Assembly: GCF_016775475.1 (NCBI RefSeq)
Contig: NZ_JAEUXJ010000002.1
Coordinates: 124,001-188,000 of the forward strand
Source: Belnapia mucosa
GTDB taxonomy: Bacteria > Pseudomonadota > Alphaproteobacteria > Acetobacterales > Acetobacteraceae
Direction of reading: 5' to 3'
DNA length: 64,000 nt
Shown: positions 1 to 7,974 of the stretch, one piece after another
Layout: every line of letters begins with the position of its first letter
Position numbering within the stretch: position 1 is the first letter of the stretch
Position numbers and translations under genes: made by a program
The notes under the pieces: model-generated
The model's input: the letters and a program-made list of their open reading frames with translations, nothing else
The model's database searches: none
What the model was told of the DNA's origin: nothing

Positions 1-2
1 CC

Positions 3-491
3 ACGCTGCTGCCGGGGGAGGGGCCCTGGATCGGCCTCGGCCCCACCGCGAACTGGGACCGCAAGGTCTGGCCGGCGGATCGCTTCGTCGCCCTCTTCGA
101 ACGCCTCTCCGCGCCGGACGGGCCGCTGCCCGGGGCGCGGGCCGCGATCCTCGGCGGGCCGGGCGCGCAGGAAGCGGCGATGGCCGCGCCGGTGCTCGCC
201 GCCCTCGGCGACCGCGCGGTCGATCTGGTCGGCCGCATCGCCCTGCCGGAGGCGGCGGCGGTGCTGGCCCGCTGCGCCCTGTTCGTCGGCAATGACAGCG
301 GGCTGATGCATCTCTCGGCCGCGACGGGCACGCCGACGCTCGGCCTCTTCGGCCCTTCCCGTGTCGAGGAATATGCCCCGGCCGGCCGCCGCACCGCGAC
401 CGCCATCGCGCCCGGCGCGCCCGCCCTCGACAGCATGCCCGGCCTGACGCTCGAGGCGGCGCTGGCCGCCGCCCGGGGGCTGCTGGCATGA
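3..491 (+). CDS. Glycosyltransferase family 9 (heptosyltransferase-like), 3' part
   Basis: Only the C-terminal part is present; the frame is open from the window edge and ends at the TGA at 489-491. The visible start of the domain (GLGPTANWDRKVWP) and the later stretch VGNDSGLMHLSAATGTPTLG are the nucleotide-sugar-binding half of GT-B, family GT9 proteins such as the ADP-heptose:LPS heptosyltransferases. Members add heptose or related sugars to the lipopolysaccharide inner core at the cytoplasmic face of the inner membrane. The stop overlaps the next start (ATGA), so it is probably translationally coupled with the glycosyltransferases downstream. The exact sugar cannot be told from this fragment. 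Confidence 0.88.
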   Translation, partial: TLLPGEGPWIGLGPTANWDRKVWPADRFVALFERLSAPDGPLPGARAAILGGPGAQEAAMAAPVLAALGDRAVDLVGRIALPEAAAVLARCALFVGNDSGLMHLSAATGTPTLGLFGPSRVEEYAPAGRRTATAIAPGAPALDSMPGLTLEAALAAARGLLA

Positions 492-1249
492 AGCTCTCGG
501 CCCTGGTCGTGGCGCGGGATGAGGCGGCGCGGCTGCCGCCCTGCCTCGCCAGCCTGGCCCCGGCCGATGAGTTGGTCGTGGTGCTCGACCGCAGCACCGA
601 TGCCAGTGCCGAGATCGCCCGCGCCCATGGCGCCCGCATCCTGGAAGGCGCATGGGCGCTGGAGGGCGAGAGGCGCAATGCCGGCATCGCCGCCTGCACC
701 GGCGACTGGATCCTGGAAGTCGATGCCGATGAGCGGGTCCCGCCCGAGCTCTGGCCCGTCCTCCGCCGGGTGATCGCCAGCTCGCCGCATGGCTTCCATC
801 GGGTGCGGATCGACAATTACGTGGGCAAGCGGCTGATCCGGCATGGCTGGGGCGGCAGCTTCGGCACCACGCTCAAGCCCATCCTGTTCCGCCGCGGCGC
901 CAAGCATTGGCGGGCGCAGCGGGTGCATCCCGGGCTCGACTGGACCGGCTCCGAGGGCGAGAGGATCGAGGGGATCGGCATCCGCCACGAGGTGGACCGC
1001 GACATCTCCGACATGCTCCGCCGGCTCGACCGCTATTCCTCGGCCAAGGCCGCGGACCTGCTGGCCGAGGGCCGGATCGGCTCGCTGCCCGACAATATCC
1101 GCCGCTGCCTGTCGCGGATCCTCAAATGCTATGTCGGGCGCGGCGGCTACAAGGAGGGCGGCTGGGGGCTGCTGATCGCCCTCTGCGCCGGGCTCTTCCC
1201 GCTGCTCGCGCATTTGAAGGCCCGGCTGGAGCCGGACCGGCACCGTTGA
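488..1249 (+). CDS. Glycosyltransferase family 2, WaaE/KdtX-like
   Basis: 253 residues. The GT-A fold is shown by the N-terminal LSALVVARDEAARLPPCL, a D-R-S-T-D segment and the metal-binding EVDADER near residue 80. The ending has a hydrophobic stretch (GLLIALCAGLFPLLAHL), as in WaaE/KdtX-type enzymes that transfer a hexose to the LPS inner core. Its start overlaps the upstream stop by 4 bases and its own stop overlaps the next start (TGATG at 1247-1251), so it is part of one coupled polysaccharide operon. The acceptor and donor sugars are inferred only at family level. Confidence 0.87.
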   Translation: MKLSALVVARDEAARLPPCLASLAPADELVVVLDRSTDASAEIARAHGARILEGAWALEGERRNAGIAACTGDWILEVDADERVPPELWPVLRRVIASSPHGFHRVRIDNYVGKRLIRHGWGGSFGTTLKPILFRRGAKHWRAQRVHPGLDWTGSEGERIEGIGIRHEVDRDISDMLRRLDRYSSAKAADLLAEGRIGSLPDNIRRCLSRILKCYVGRGGYKEGGWGLLIALCAGLFPLLAHLKARLEPDRHR

Positions 1250-2268
1250 TGCGCATCGTCATGGCGACGGCGGGGCCGCGCATCGGCCCGGCCGGGCTGG
1301 CGGGCCAGCCGCTCGGCGGGTCGGAGACGGCCTTCGCCCTGCTGGCCGGAGCGCTCTCTGCCCGCGGCCATGCGCTGGAGCTGCGCGCCGGCACGGCACC
1401 GGCCGAGATGCGGGACGGGCTGCGCTGGGCGCCGCTGGCGCCGGACGGGGAGGCGGCCGATCTCGTCATCGCCAATCGCCTGCCGCGGCTGTTCCGGGCC
1501 CTGCCGCGCGGGCGGCGGGTGCTCTGGCTGCACAATCCGGGCGGCTATCTGCGCAAGCCGCGGCACCTGCTGCCGCTGCTGGCGGCCTGGCCGCGGCTGG
1601 TGACGCTCGGCCCCGCCCATGCGGCGACGCTGCCGCCCTTCCTGCCGATGCGGAGGGTTTCCATCCCGCTCGCGGTCGCACCGCCCTTCGATTCGGGCGG
1701 CGTGGTGCGCCCGCCGCCCGCCCCGGTCGCGGTCTTCACCTCCAACCCGCTGCGCGGTCTCGACTGGCTGCTGGACCTCTGGACGGCGCGGATTCGGCCG
1801 GCGGTGCCATCGGCGGAGTTGCACCTCTATAGCGGCGCGTCCACCTATGGCGGCGATGCCCGCCTCGCTGCCCGCGCCGCCCCGGTGCTCGCCCGTGCCG
1901 CCGCCCTGGAAGGGCAGGGGGTGCGGCTGCGCGATCCCCTGCCGCGGCCGCTGCTCGCCGCCCGCCTCGCCGGGGCGCGGCTGATGCTCTATCGCGGCGA
2001 TCCCGGCGAGACCTTCTGCCTTGCCCTGGCCGAGGCCCAGGCGATCGGCCTGCCCTGCATCGTCACCCCGCTCGGCGCCGTCGCCGAGCGGATCGAGGAT
2101 GGCATGACCGGGGTGGTGGCGCGGGACGAGGCCGGCTTCGCCGAGGCTGCCATCCGCCTGCTGACCGGGGATGCCGCCTGGTCGGCGCTGCACCAGGGCG
2201 CCCTCGCCCGCGGCCCCGGTCCCTCCTGGGATGCGGTCGCGGCGCGGTTCGAGGCGCTGGCGGCATGA
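1249..2268 (+). CDS. Glycosyltransferase family 4 (GT-B)
   Basis: 339 residues from the ATG at 1249. The frame is open further upstream, but the start overlapping the preceding stop fits the operon and gives a normal N-terminus (MRIVMATAGPRIGP). Near the C-terminus it has a GT4-like segment, GDPGETFCLALAEAQAIGLP, containing the E-x7-E type donor-site region, followed by IVTPLGAVAERIEDG. It probably transfers a sugar in LPS core or exopolysaccharide assembly. The N-terminal GGSETAF matches the acceptor-side glycine-rich loop of GT4 enzymes. The substrate is unknown. Confidence 0.83.
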   Translation: MRIVMATAGPRIGPAGLAGQPLGGSETAFALLAGALSARGHALELRAGTAPAEMRDGLRWAPLAPDGEAADLVIANRLPRLFRALPRGRRVLWLHNPGGYLRKPRHLLPLLAAWPRLVTLGPAHAATLPPFLPMRRVSIPLAVAPPFDSGGVVRPPPAPVAVFTSNPLRGLDWLLDLWTARIRPAVPSAELHLYSGASTYGGDARLAARAAPVLARAAALEGQGVRLRDPLPRPLLAARLAGARLMLYRGDPGETFCLALAEAQAIGLPCIVTPLGAVAERIEDGMTGVVARDEAGFAEAAIRLLTGDAAWSALHQGALARGPGPSWDAVAARFEALAA

Positions 2269-3308
2269 GGATCGCCCATGTCATCGCCGGTGCGCCGATG
2301 GGCGGGGCGGAGGCCTTCTTCGAGCGGCTGACCCTGGCCCAGCATGCCGCCGGGGAGCAGGTGCTGGCGGTGATCCGCGCCGATGCCGGCCGGGCCGCGC
2401 GGCTCCAGGCTGGCGGGCTGGTCCCGGTGCAGCTTCCCTTCGGCGGGGTCTTCGACTTCCGCACCGGCCCTGGCCTGCGGGCGGCGCTGGCCGGCTTCCT
2501 GCCCCAGGTCGTCATCGCCTGGGCCAATCGCGCCAGCCGCTTCGCCGGGCGGCTGCGCCGGCGTGGCGCCGCCTGGCCGCTGGTCGGCCGCATGGGGGGG
2601 TATTACGACCTGAAATACTATCGCGGCTGCGACCATATCATCGGCAATACCGAGGATATCCGCGCCTGGGTCGTCTCCCGCGGCTGGCCGGCCGAGCGGG
2701 CCCATTGCGTGCCGAATTTCGCCGCCGACCTGGCCGGCGCCACCCCGGCGCTGCTGCCCGCGCCGCCCGGCGCCCCGCGCCTGCTGGCGCTCGGCCGGCT
2801 GCATCCGAACAAGGGCTTCGACACGCTGCTCCGCGCCGTCGCTTTGGTCCCCGGCGCGCATCTTTCCCTGGCGGGGGAGGGGCCGGAACGCCTGGCGCTG
2901 GAGCGCCTCGCCGCCGAGCTGGGCCTCGGCCCGCGCTTCAGCCTGCTCGGCTGGCGGCAGGATACGGGGGCGCTGCTGGCCGCCTGCGACCTCTTCATCT
3001 GCCCCTCGCGGCATGAGCCGCTGGGGAATGTCGTGCTGGAGGCCTGGTCCGCCGCCCGCCCCGTGATCGCCACCGAGAGCCAGGGCCCCGCCATGCTGAT
3101 CCGTCCCGGCGAGACCGGGCTCCTCGTCGCCAAGGACCAGCCCGAGGCGCTGGCCGCCGCCATCGCCGGGCTGCTGGCCGAACCCGCCCGCGCCGCCGCC
3201 CTGGCTGCCGCCGGCCGCGCCGAATACGCCGCCCGCCATGCCCCGGCCCCGGTGCTCGCCCGCTGGCGGGAATTCCTTGGCGGCCTCGCCCTGCCGGAGG
3301 CGCGCTGA
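2265..3308 (+). CDS. Glycosyltransferase family 4
   Basis: 347 residues. The GT-B hallmarks are clear: N-terminal IAHVIAGAPMGGAE, mid-protein LALGRLHPNKGFDTLL, and the donor-site region CPSRHEPLGNVVLEAWSA followed by PVIATESQGP and GETGLLV. The start overlaps the previous stop (ATGA at 2265-2268) and the stop overlaps the start of asnB. The protein belongs to the same coupled polysaccharide operon. Family knowledge supports a retaining glycosyl transfer from a nucleotide sugar to a lipid-linked or LPS acceptor; the linkage is not deducible. Confidence 0.87.
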   Translation: MRIAHVIAGAPMGGAEAFFERLTLAQHAAGEQVLAVIRADAGRAARLQAGGLVPVQLPFGGVFDFRTGPGLRAALAGFLPQVVIAWANRASRFAGRLRRRGAAWPLVGRMGGYYDLKYYRGCDHIIGNTEDIRAWVVSRGWPAERAHCVPNFAADLAGATPALLPAPPGAPRLLALGRLHPNKGFDTLLRAVALVPGAHLSLAGEGPERLALERLAAELGLGPRFSLLGWRQDTGALLAACDLFICPSRHEPLGNVVLEAWSAARPVIATESQGPAMLIRPGETGLLVAKDQPEALAAAIAGLLAEPARAAALAAAGRAEYAARHAPAPVLARWREFLGGLALPEAR

Positions 3309-5068
3309 TGTGCGGCCTTGCCGGCATCGCGCTGCGGGTCGGGCAGGCGCCGCAGGGCGCCACCCTCGATGCGCTGACCCGGGCGCTGGCGCATCGCGGG
3401 CCGGATGGGCACGGCCATCATGTCTCGGGCAATGTCGCGCTCTGCCACACGCGGCTCTCGATCATCGACTTGGTCACCGGCGACCAGCCGCTCTTTGCCG
3501 GCGCCGCCGCCCTGGTCGCCAATGGCGAGGTCTACAACTACCGGGAGCTGCGCGAGCACAACCAGCTCTCCTGCTCGACCGGCAGCGATTGCGAGCCGCC
3601 GCTGCATCTGTTCCGCCGCGACGGCATCGGTTTCGCCGACAACCTGCGCGGCATGTATGCCATCGCCCTGCATGACCGCGGCAGCCGCCGGCTGGTCCTC
3701 TCGCGCGATCCCTTCGGCATCAAGCCGCTTTATCTGGCGGAGATACCGGGCGGCCTCGCCTTCGCCTCGGAGCCGCAGGCGCTGATCGCCGCCGGCCTGG
3801 TCGAGCCGCGCATCCGCCGCGAGGCCCGCGCCGAGCTGCTGCAGATCCAGTTCACCACCGGCGCCGAGACCATCTTCGAGGGCATCCGCCGCATCCTCCC
3901 CGGCGAGACGGTGGTCATCGCCGATGGCGCAGTGACCGAGCGCCATCGCCGCGCCGCCCTGCCCGAGGGCGGGCCGGAGCCGATCGAGGCCGAGGCGGCG
4001 CTGGCCCGGCTCGATACGGCGCTGGAGGAGAGCGTGCTGCTGCACCAGCGCAGCGACGTGCCCTATGGCATGTTCCTCTCGGGCGGGATCGACAGCAGCG
4101 CGGTGCTCGCCCTGATGGCGCGGCTGAACGAGACCCCGGTGTTGGCCTTCACCGCCGGCTTCGACGTGCCCGGCGCGGCGGATGAGCGTGCCGCCGCCGC
4201 GCATCTCGCCGCCGCCGCCGGTGCCCGGCACGTGACCGTCTCCGTCAACGAGGCGGATGTCTGGCGGCACCTGCCGGAGATCGTCGGCGCCATGGACGAC
4301 CCGGCGGCCGACTACGCCATCATCCCCACCTGGTTCCTGGCGCGGCGGGCGCGGCAGGAGGTGAAGGTGGTGCTCTCGGGCGAGGGCGGCGACGAGCTGT
4401 TCGGTGGCTATGGCCGCTACCGCGCCGCGATGCAGCCCTGGTGGCTCGGCGGCAAGGCGCCGCGGTCGCGCGGCAGCTTCGACCGGCTGGATGTGCTGCG
4501 TGAGCCCCTGACCGGCTGGCGCGACGGCACCGGCGCCGCTGAGGCCGCGGCCGCCAGCCCCGGCCGCACCCGGTTGCAGGCGGCGCAGGCGCTGGATGTG
4601 GCGGACTGGCTGCCCAACGACCTGCTCATCAAGCTCGACCGCTGCCTGATGGCGCATGGGGTGGAGGGGCGGACGCCGCTGCTCGACCCCGGCGTGGCGG
4701 CGGCGGCCTTCCGCCTGCCGGATGCGCTGAAGGTGCGGCGCGGCAGCGGCAAATGGCTGCTGCGGCAATGGCTGGCGCGGCATTTCCCGGCCGCCGAACC
4801 CTTCAAGCCGAAGCAGGGCTTCACGGTGCCGATCGGCGCCTGGATCGAGAGCGTCGGCGACCGGCTCGGGCCCCTGGTCGCCGCACAGCCGGGCGTCGCC
4901 GAGATCGCCCGGCCGGACCGGGTGGCGGCGCTGTTCCGCCATGCCGGCAGCGAGAAGCATCGCGGCTTCGCCGCCTGGCACCTGCTGTTCTACGCCCTCT
5001 GGCACCGCCGCCATGTCGAGCGGCGGGCCGTGGACGGTGACGTGTTCGAGGTGCTGGGGGAGCGGTAG
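3308..5068 (+). CDS. asnB: Asparagine synthase (glutamine-hydrolysing)
   Basis: 586 residues, the usual AsnB length. Cys2 follows the initiator Met (MCGLAGIA) and is the class II glutaminase nucleophile; NGEVYNYRELR and GSDCE form the glutamine pocket. The synthetase half has the pyrophosphate loop SGGIDSS at residues 258-264 and a later SGEGGDELFGGYGRY. The enzyme makes asparagine, or amidates another carboxylate, from glutamine and ATP. It is the last gene of a four-glycosyltransferase operon with overlapping start and stop, so amidation of a sugar acid or polymer is a reasonable alternative to a purely biosynthetic role. It converges on a small gene 12 bases downstream. Confidence 0.92.
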   Translation: MCGLAGIALRVGQAPQGATLDALTRALAHRGPDGHGHHVSGNVALCHTRLSIIDLVTGDQPLFAGAAALVANGEVYNYRELREHNQLSCSTGSDCEPPLHLFRRDGIGFADNLRGMYAIALHDRGSRRLVLSRDPFGIKPLYLAEIPGGLAFASEPQALIAAGLVEPRIRREARAELLQIQFTTGAETIFEGIRRILPGETVVIADGAVTERHRRAALPEGGPEPIEAEAALARLDTALEESVLLHQRSDVPYGMFLSGGIDSSAVLALMARLNETPVLAFTAGFDVPGAADERAAAAHLAAAAGARHVTVSVNEADVWRHLPEIVGAMDDPAADYAIIPTWFLARRARQEVKVVLSGEGGDELFGGYGRYRAAMQPWWLGGKAPRSRGSFDRLDVLREPLTGWRDGTGAAEAAAASPGRTRLQAAQALDVADWLPNDLLIKLDRCLMAHGVEGRTPLLDPGVAAAAFRLPDALKVRRGSGKWLLRQWLARHFPAAEPFKPKQGFTVPIGAWIESVGDRLGPLVAAQPGVAEIARPDRVAALFRHAGSEKHRGFAAWHLLFYALWHRRHVERRAVDGDVFEVLGER

Positions 5069-5080
5069 CGCCGCCCCCGC

Positions 5081-5281
5081 TCAGGTCTTGTGGCCGGGGC
5101 GGTTATGCGCCGTCTTGTCGCTGCCGGTGCCCTTGATGTCGCGCTGGTTGCCCGCCTCCTCGGCGCGGGAGGCAGAGGAGCTGCCCGGCCCCGCTGCGGT
5201 TCCGCCGGCATTGCCCGGACCGCTGCCCTGGCCGGAGCCGAGATTGGCGGCACGCTCATCGGCCTTTTTCTGCGTGGTCAT
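5081..5281 (-). CDS. Small hypothetical disordered protein
   Basis: 66 residues starting at the ATG whose complement is 5279-5281. An AGGGGAG ribosome-binding site lies about 8 bases upstream on the minus strand. The protein is rich in Gly, Ser, Asn, Lys and Glu, has no hydrophobic segment and is predicted by eye to be disordered (MTTQKKADERAANLGSG at the start, RDIKGTGSDKTAHNRPG near the end). It is convergent with asnB. No family is recognised. Coding is supported by the ribosome-binding site and the low-complexity hydrophilic composition, which differs from the Arg/Pro-rich shadow frames around it. Confidence 0.6.
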   Translation of the reverse strand: MTTQKKADERAANLGSGQGSGPGNAGGTAAGPGSSSASRAEEAGNQRDIKGTGSDKTAHNRPGHKT

Positions 5282-5459
5282 GGTCTGGTGTCTCCCCTGG
5301 GCGGGAGGCGCCTGCTGCGCTCCGGCCCTGGCGCCAGACGCCGCGCGGGCGGGGCGGGTTCCCCTGGGTGGGCGGGGACAGGATCGGCGCCAGACCCCTT
5401 TCCCCCTCCCGTCCATCGCGGGATAACCCCCCTCCGAACCGCCGCGAGGAGAAACGCCG

Positions 5460-6788
5460 ATGCCCGCCTTCGATCTCGTGCTGCGCGGCGGCACCTGCGT
5501 GCTGCCCTGGGGCCAGGAAACGACCGATATCGGCGTCCGCGCCGGCCGCATCGCCGCCATGGGCGACCTGCGCACCGCCGATGCCGCCGAGACCATCGAC
5601 TGCACGGGCCTGCATGTCCTGCCTGGCCTGATCGACGCCCATGTGCATCTCCGCGACCCCGGCGACCCGGCGGTGGAGACGCTGGAGAGCGGCACCCGCG
5701 CCGCGCTGCTCGGCGGCCTCGCCGCGGTCTTCGACATGCCGAACACCGCTCCCTCTATTACGGACAAGGAGCGGCTGGACTGGAAGCGCGGCTATCTCGA
5801 GGGCCGGGCCTGGGTCGATGTCGGCCTCTATGTCGGCGCCTCCAAGAAGAACATCGCCGAGCTCGCCTCGCTCGAACTCCAGCCGAATGTCTGCGCCGTG
5901 AAGGTCTTCGCCGGCAGCAGCACCGGCGATCTCCTGGTGGAGGACGACGCCTCGCTGGAGGCGGTGATGCGCAATGGCCGGCGCCGCATCTGCTACCATT
6001 CGGAGGACGAGTATCGCCTGCAGGAGCGGAAGCCCCTGTTCCACAGCGGCATGCCGCATCGCAACCACATGGTCTGGCGCGACGTGGACTGCGCCCTCAT
6101 CGGCACGCAGCGCCTGATGACCCTTGCCCGCAAGACCGGCCGCCCCGCGCATATCCTCCACGTCTCGACCGCGGAGGAGCTCGATCTGCTGAAGGATTAC
6201 CGTGACGTCTCGACGGTCGAGGTCCTGCTGAACCACCTCACCCAGACCGACGAGGCCTATGACCGGCTCGGCGGCTATGCGGTGATGAACCCGCCCATCC
6301 GCGACGAGCGCCACATGCGCGCCGCCTGGGCTGCCGTTGCCGATGGCACGGTGGATGTCGTCGGCTCAGACCACGCCCCGCATAGCCGCGCCGCCAAGGA
6401 ACGCCCCTGGCCGGATGGCGCGGCGGGCCTGACCGGCGTGCAGACCATCGTGCCGCTGATGCTCGACCATGTCAGCGCCGGCCGGCTCAGCCTCTCGCGG
6501 CTGGTGGACCTGATGTGCGCCGGGCCGGCGCGGGTCTATGGCGTAACCGGTAAGGGGCGGCTGGCCGCCGGCTACGATGCCGATTTCACCCTGGTGGACA
6601 TGAAGCGGCAGCGCACCATCGAGGAGAGCTGGATCGTCTCCCCCTGCGGCTGGACGCCCTTCGCCGGCCATCGCTGCACCGGCTGGCCGGTGATGACCAT
6701 CCTGCGCGGCGCGTTGGCGATGCGCGAGGATGAGGTGATTGGCAGCCCGCGTGGCACGGGCGTGCGCTTCGCCGAAGCCCGCGGCTAG
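5460..6788 (+). CDS. pyrC: Dihydroorotase, class I type
   Basis: 442 residues. This cyclic amidohydrolase converts N-carbamoyl-aspartate and dihydroorotate in pyrimidine synthesis. The metal ligands are visible: H61 and H63 in DAHVHLRDPGDP, the carboxylated lysine K148 in KVFAG, H180, H234 and D304 in GSDHAPH. The DMPNTAPSI segment is typical of class I dihydroorotases; allantoinase or a dihydropyrimidinase-like enzyme is the main alternative because the families share this fold. No pyrB lies next to it. A GGAG-type ribosome-binding site (GAGGAGAAACGCCG) precedes the ATG. It stands alone, followed by a structured intergenic element. Confidence 0.88.
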   Translation: MPAFDLVLRGGTCVLPWGQETTDIGVRAGRIAAMGDLRTADAAETIDCTGLHVLPGLIDAHVHLRDPGDPAVETLESGTRAALLGGLAAVFDMPNTAPSITDKERLDWKRGYLEGRAWVDVGLYVGASKKNIAELASLELQPNVCAVKVFAGSSTGDLLVEDDASLEAVMRNGRRRICYHSEDEYRLQERKPLFHSGMPHRNHMVWRDVDCALIGTQRLMTLARKTGRPAHILHVSTAEELDLLKDYRDVSTVEVLLNHLTQTDEAYDRLGGYAVMNPPIRDERHMRAAWAAVADGTVDVVGSDHAPHSRAAKERPWPDGAAGLTGVQTIVPLMLDHVSAGRLSLSRLVDLMCAGPARVYGVTGKGRLAAGYDADFTLVDMKRQRTIEESWIVSPCGWTPFAGHRCTGWPVMTILRGALAMREDEVIGSPRGTGVRFAEARG

Positions 6789-6789
6789 A

Positions 6790-6888
6790 GCATTTTCAAG
6801 TCCGGCGTGTCGCCGGACGACTCGGAAAATGCAACCAAACAACAAGCTGGACCGCTTTCACCTGCGCTGCGCACAGGTGAAAGCGGTC
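6790..6888. repeat. Double inverted-repeat intergenic element
   Basis: Two adjacent dyads fill the gap between pyrC and the lipoprotein gene. The first is nested: GCATTTTC (6790-6797) pairs with GAAAATGC (6825-6832), and inside it GTCCGGCG (6800-6807) pairs with CGCCGGAC (6811-6818). The second has a perfect 15-bp stem, GACCGCTTTCACCTG (6850-6864) with CAGGTGAAAGCGGTC (6874-6888), around a 9-base loop. There is no T-run after either stem. The size, position and symmetry suit a dispersed REP or MITE-like intergenic repeat, or a bidirectional transcription barrier; no second copy was seen in this window. Confidence 0.6.
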
Positions 6889-6894
6889 TAGCCT

Positions 6895-7248
6895 CTACCA
6901 CAGCCCCGGCCAGCGCCGGGTCCGGTGTGCCTCCTGCGCCGGGCTCAGCGCCGCCGGCCCGTCGGCGACGCCGCGCCGCCCCGGCAGCGGCGCCGTCCAG
7001 CAATCCACCTTGCCGAGGCTCCGCGTGCAGAAGGGCGGCGGGGCAGGGGGCGCCTCCTCCGGCCGGCAATAACCCTCCCCGCGGTCGAGCCGCACCACCG
7101 AACAGTCCCGCCCCGCCACCACCGAGACCACCGCATCCACCGGCGTCCGCCCGATCACGGCGACCGAGCCGGCGGTCACGGCGGCGCCGATCCCGAGGCC
7201 CTCACAGCCCGGCAGGAGCAGCAGCAGGAAGGGCAGGGTGCGGCGCAT
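6895..7248 (-). CDS. Hypothetical lipoprotein
   Basis: 117 residues with a lipoprotein signal: MRRTLPFLLLLLPGC, lipobox LPGC with the acylated cysteine at residue 15. The mature part is short, has a glycine/valine-rich segment (GAAVTAGSVAVIGRTPVDAV), then cysteine-containing DCSVVRLDRGEGYC and a proline run, and ends in RRWPGLW. It is probably anchored in the periplasmic face of a membrane. It is divergent from the YfgM-bamB-der operon. No characterised family is recognised; the combination of signal peptide, four later cysteines and ordered composition makes it a real gene. Confidence 0.72.
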   Translation of the reverse strand: MRRTLPFLLLLLPGCEGLGIGAAVTAGSVAVIGRTPVDAVVSVVAGRDCSVVRLDRGEGYCRPEEAPPAPPPFCTRSLGKVDCWTAPLPGRRGVADGPAALSPAQEAHRTRRWPGLW

Positions 7249-7329
7249 CGTCCACCGGCCTAGCCCGCCCGGGCTTAACGCCCCGCCAACGGGCTGCTAT
7301 GCACCGGCCCCTGCCCAGGGAAGGACCGC

Positions 7330-7974
7330 GTGGCCGACATCTTCGACGAGGTGGAGGAAGACCTCCGCGCCGAGCGCATGCGACGCCTGCTGGCCCGCTA
7401 TGGCGGGCTGCTCACCGGGCTGATGCTGCTGGTGGTCGCCGCTGTCGGTGCCTGGCAGGGCTGGCGCTGGTGGGAATCCCGCCAGGCGACGCAGGCCGCC
7501 GGCAGCTTCCTGGCCGTCAGCACGGAGGCCGCCGCGCCGGGCGCCGATGCCAAGGCGGCGGCGGATCGGTTCGCCGCCATTGCCGCCGAGGCGCCGCCGG
7601 GCTACCGCAGCCTCGCCCGGCTGCGTGCCGCGGCGCTGAAGGCCGAGTCCGGCGACCGTGACGGCGCCCTGGCCCTATGGGAGGAGATCGCCCGGGATGG
7701 CTCCATCGAACCGCTCTACCGGGACCTCGCCACGCTGATGTGGGGCCTGCATTCGCTCGATGCCGGCGACCCCTCCGCCATCGAATCCCGCCTTGCCCCG
7801 CTCGCCTCCGGCCCCTGGCGCGCTTCGGTGCAGGAGGTGCGGGCCCTCGCCGCCCTGAAGCGCGGCGCCACCGAGGAGGCCAAGACCCTGCTCACCCCGC
7901 TCACCACCGACCCCGCCATCCCGCAGGGCCTGCGCGACCGCGCCGGCCGGTTGCTCGCGGAGATCGGCAGCTGA
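7330..7974 (+). CDS. YfgM/TPR-like membrane protein of the BamB operon
   Basis: 214 residues from a GTG start. The N-terminus is charged (ADIFDEVEEDLRAERMRRLL) and is followed by one membrane helix at about residues 26-42 (LLTGLMLLVVAAVGAW). The rest is alanine-rich helical repeats of the tetratricopeptide kind, predicted to lie in the periplasm. This layout is that of YfgM/DUF2133 proteins, which sit beside bamB and associate with the Sec translocon and periplasmic chaperones in other proteobacteria. Its stop overlaps the bamB start (TGATG at 7972-7976), supporting coupled expression. Confidence 0.8.
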   Translation: MADIFDEVEEDLRAERMRRLLARYGGLLTGLMLLVVAAVGAWQGWRWWESRQATQAAGSFLAVSTEAAAPGADAKAAADRFAAIAAEAPPGYRSLARLRAAALKAESGDRDGALALWEEIARDGSIEPLYRDLATLMWGLHSLDAGDPSAIESRLAPLASGPWRASVQEVRALAALKRGATEEAKTLLTPLTTDPAIPQGLRDRAGRLLAEIGS

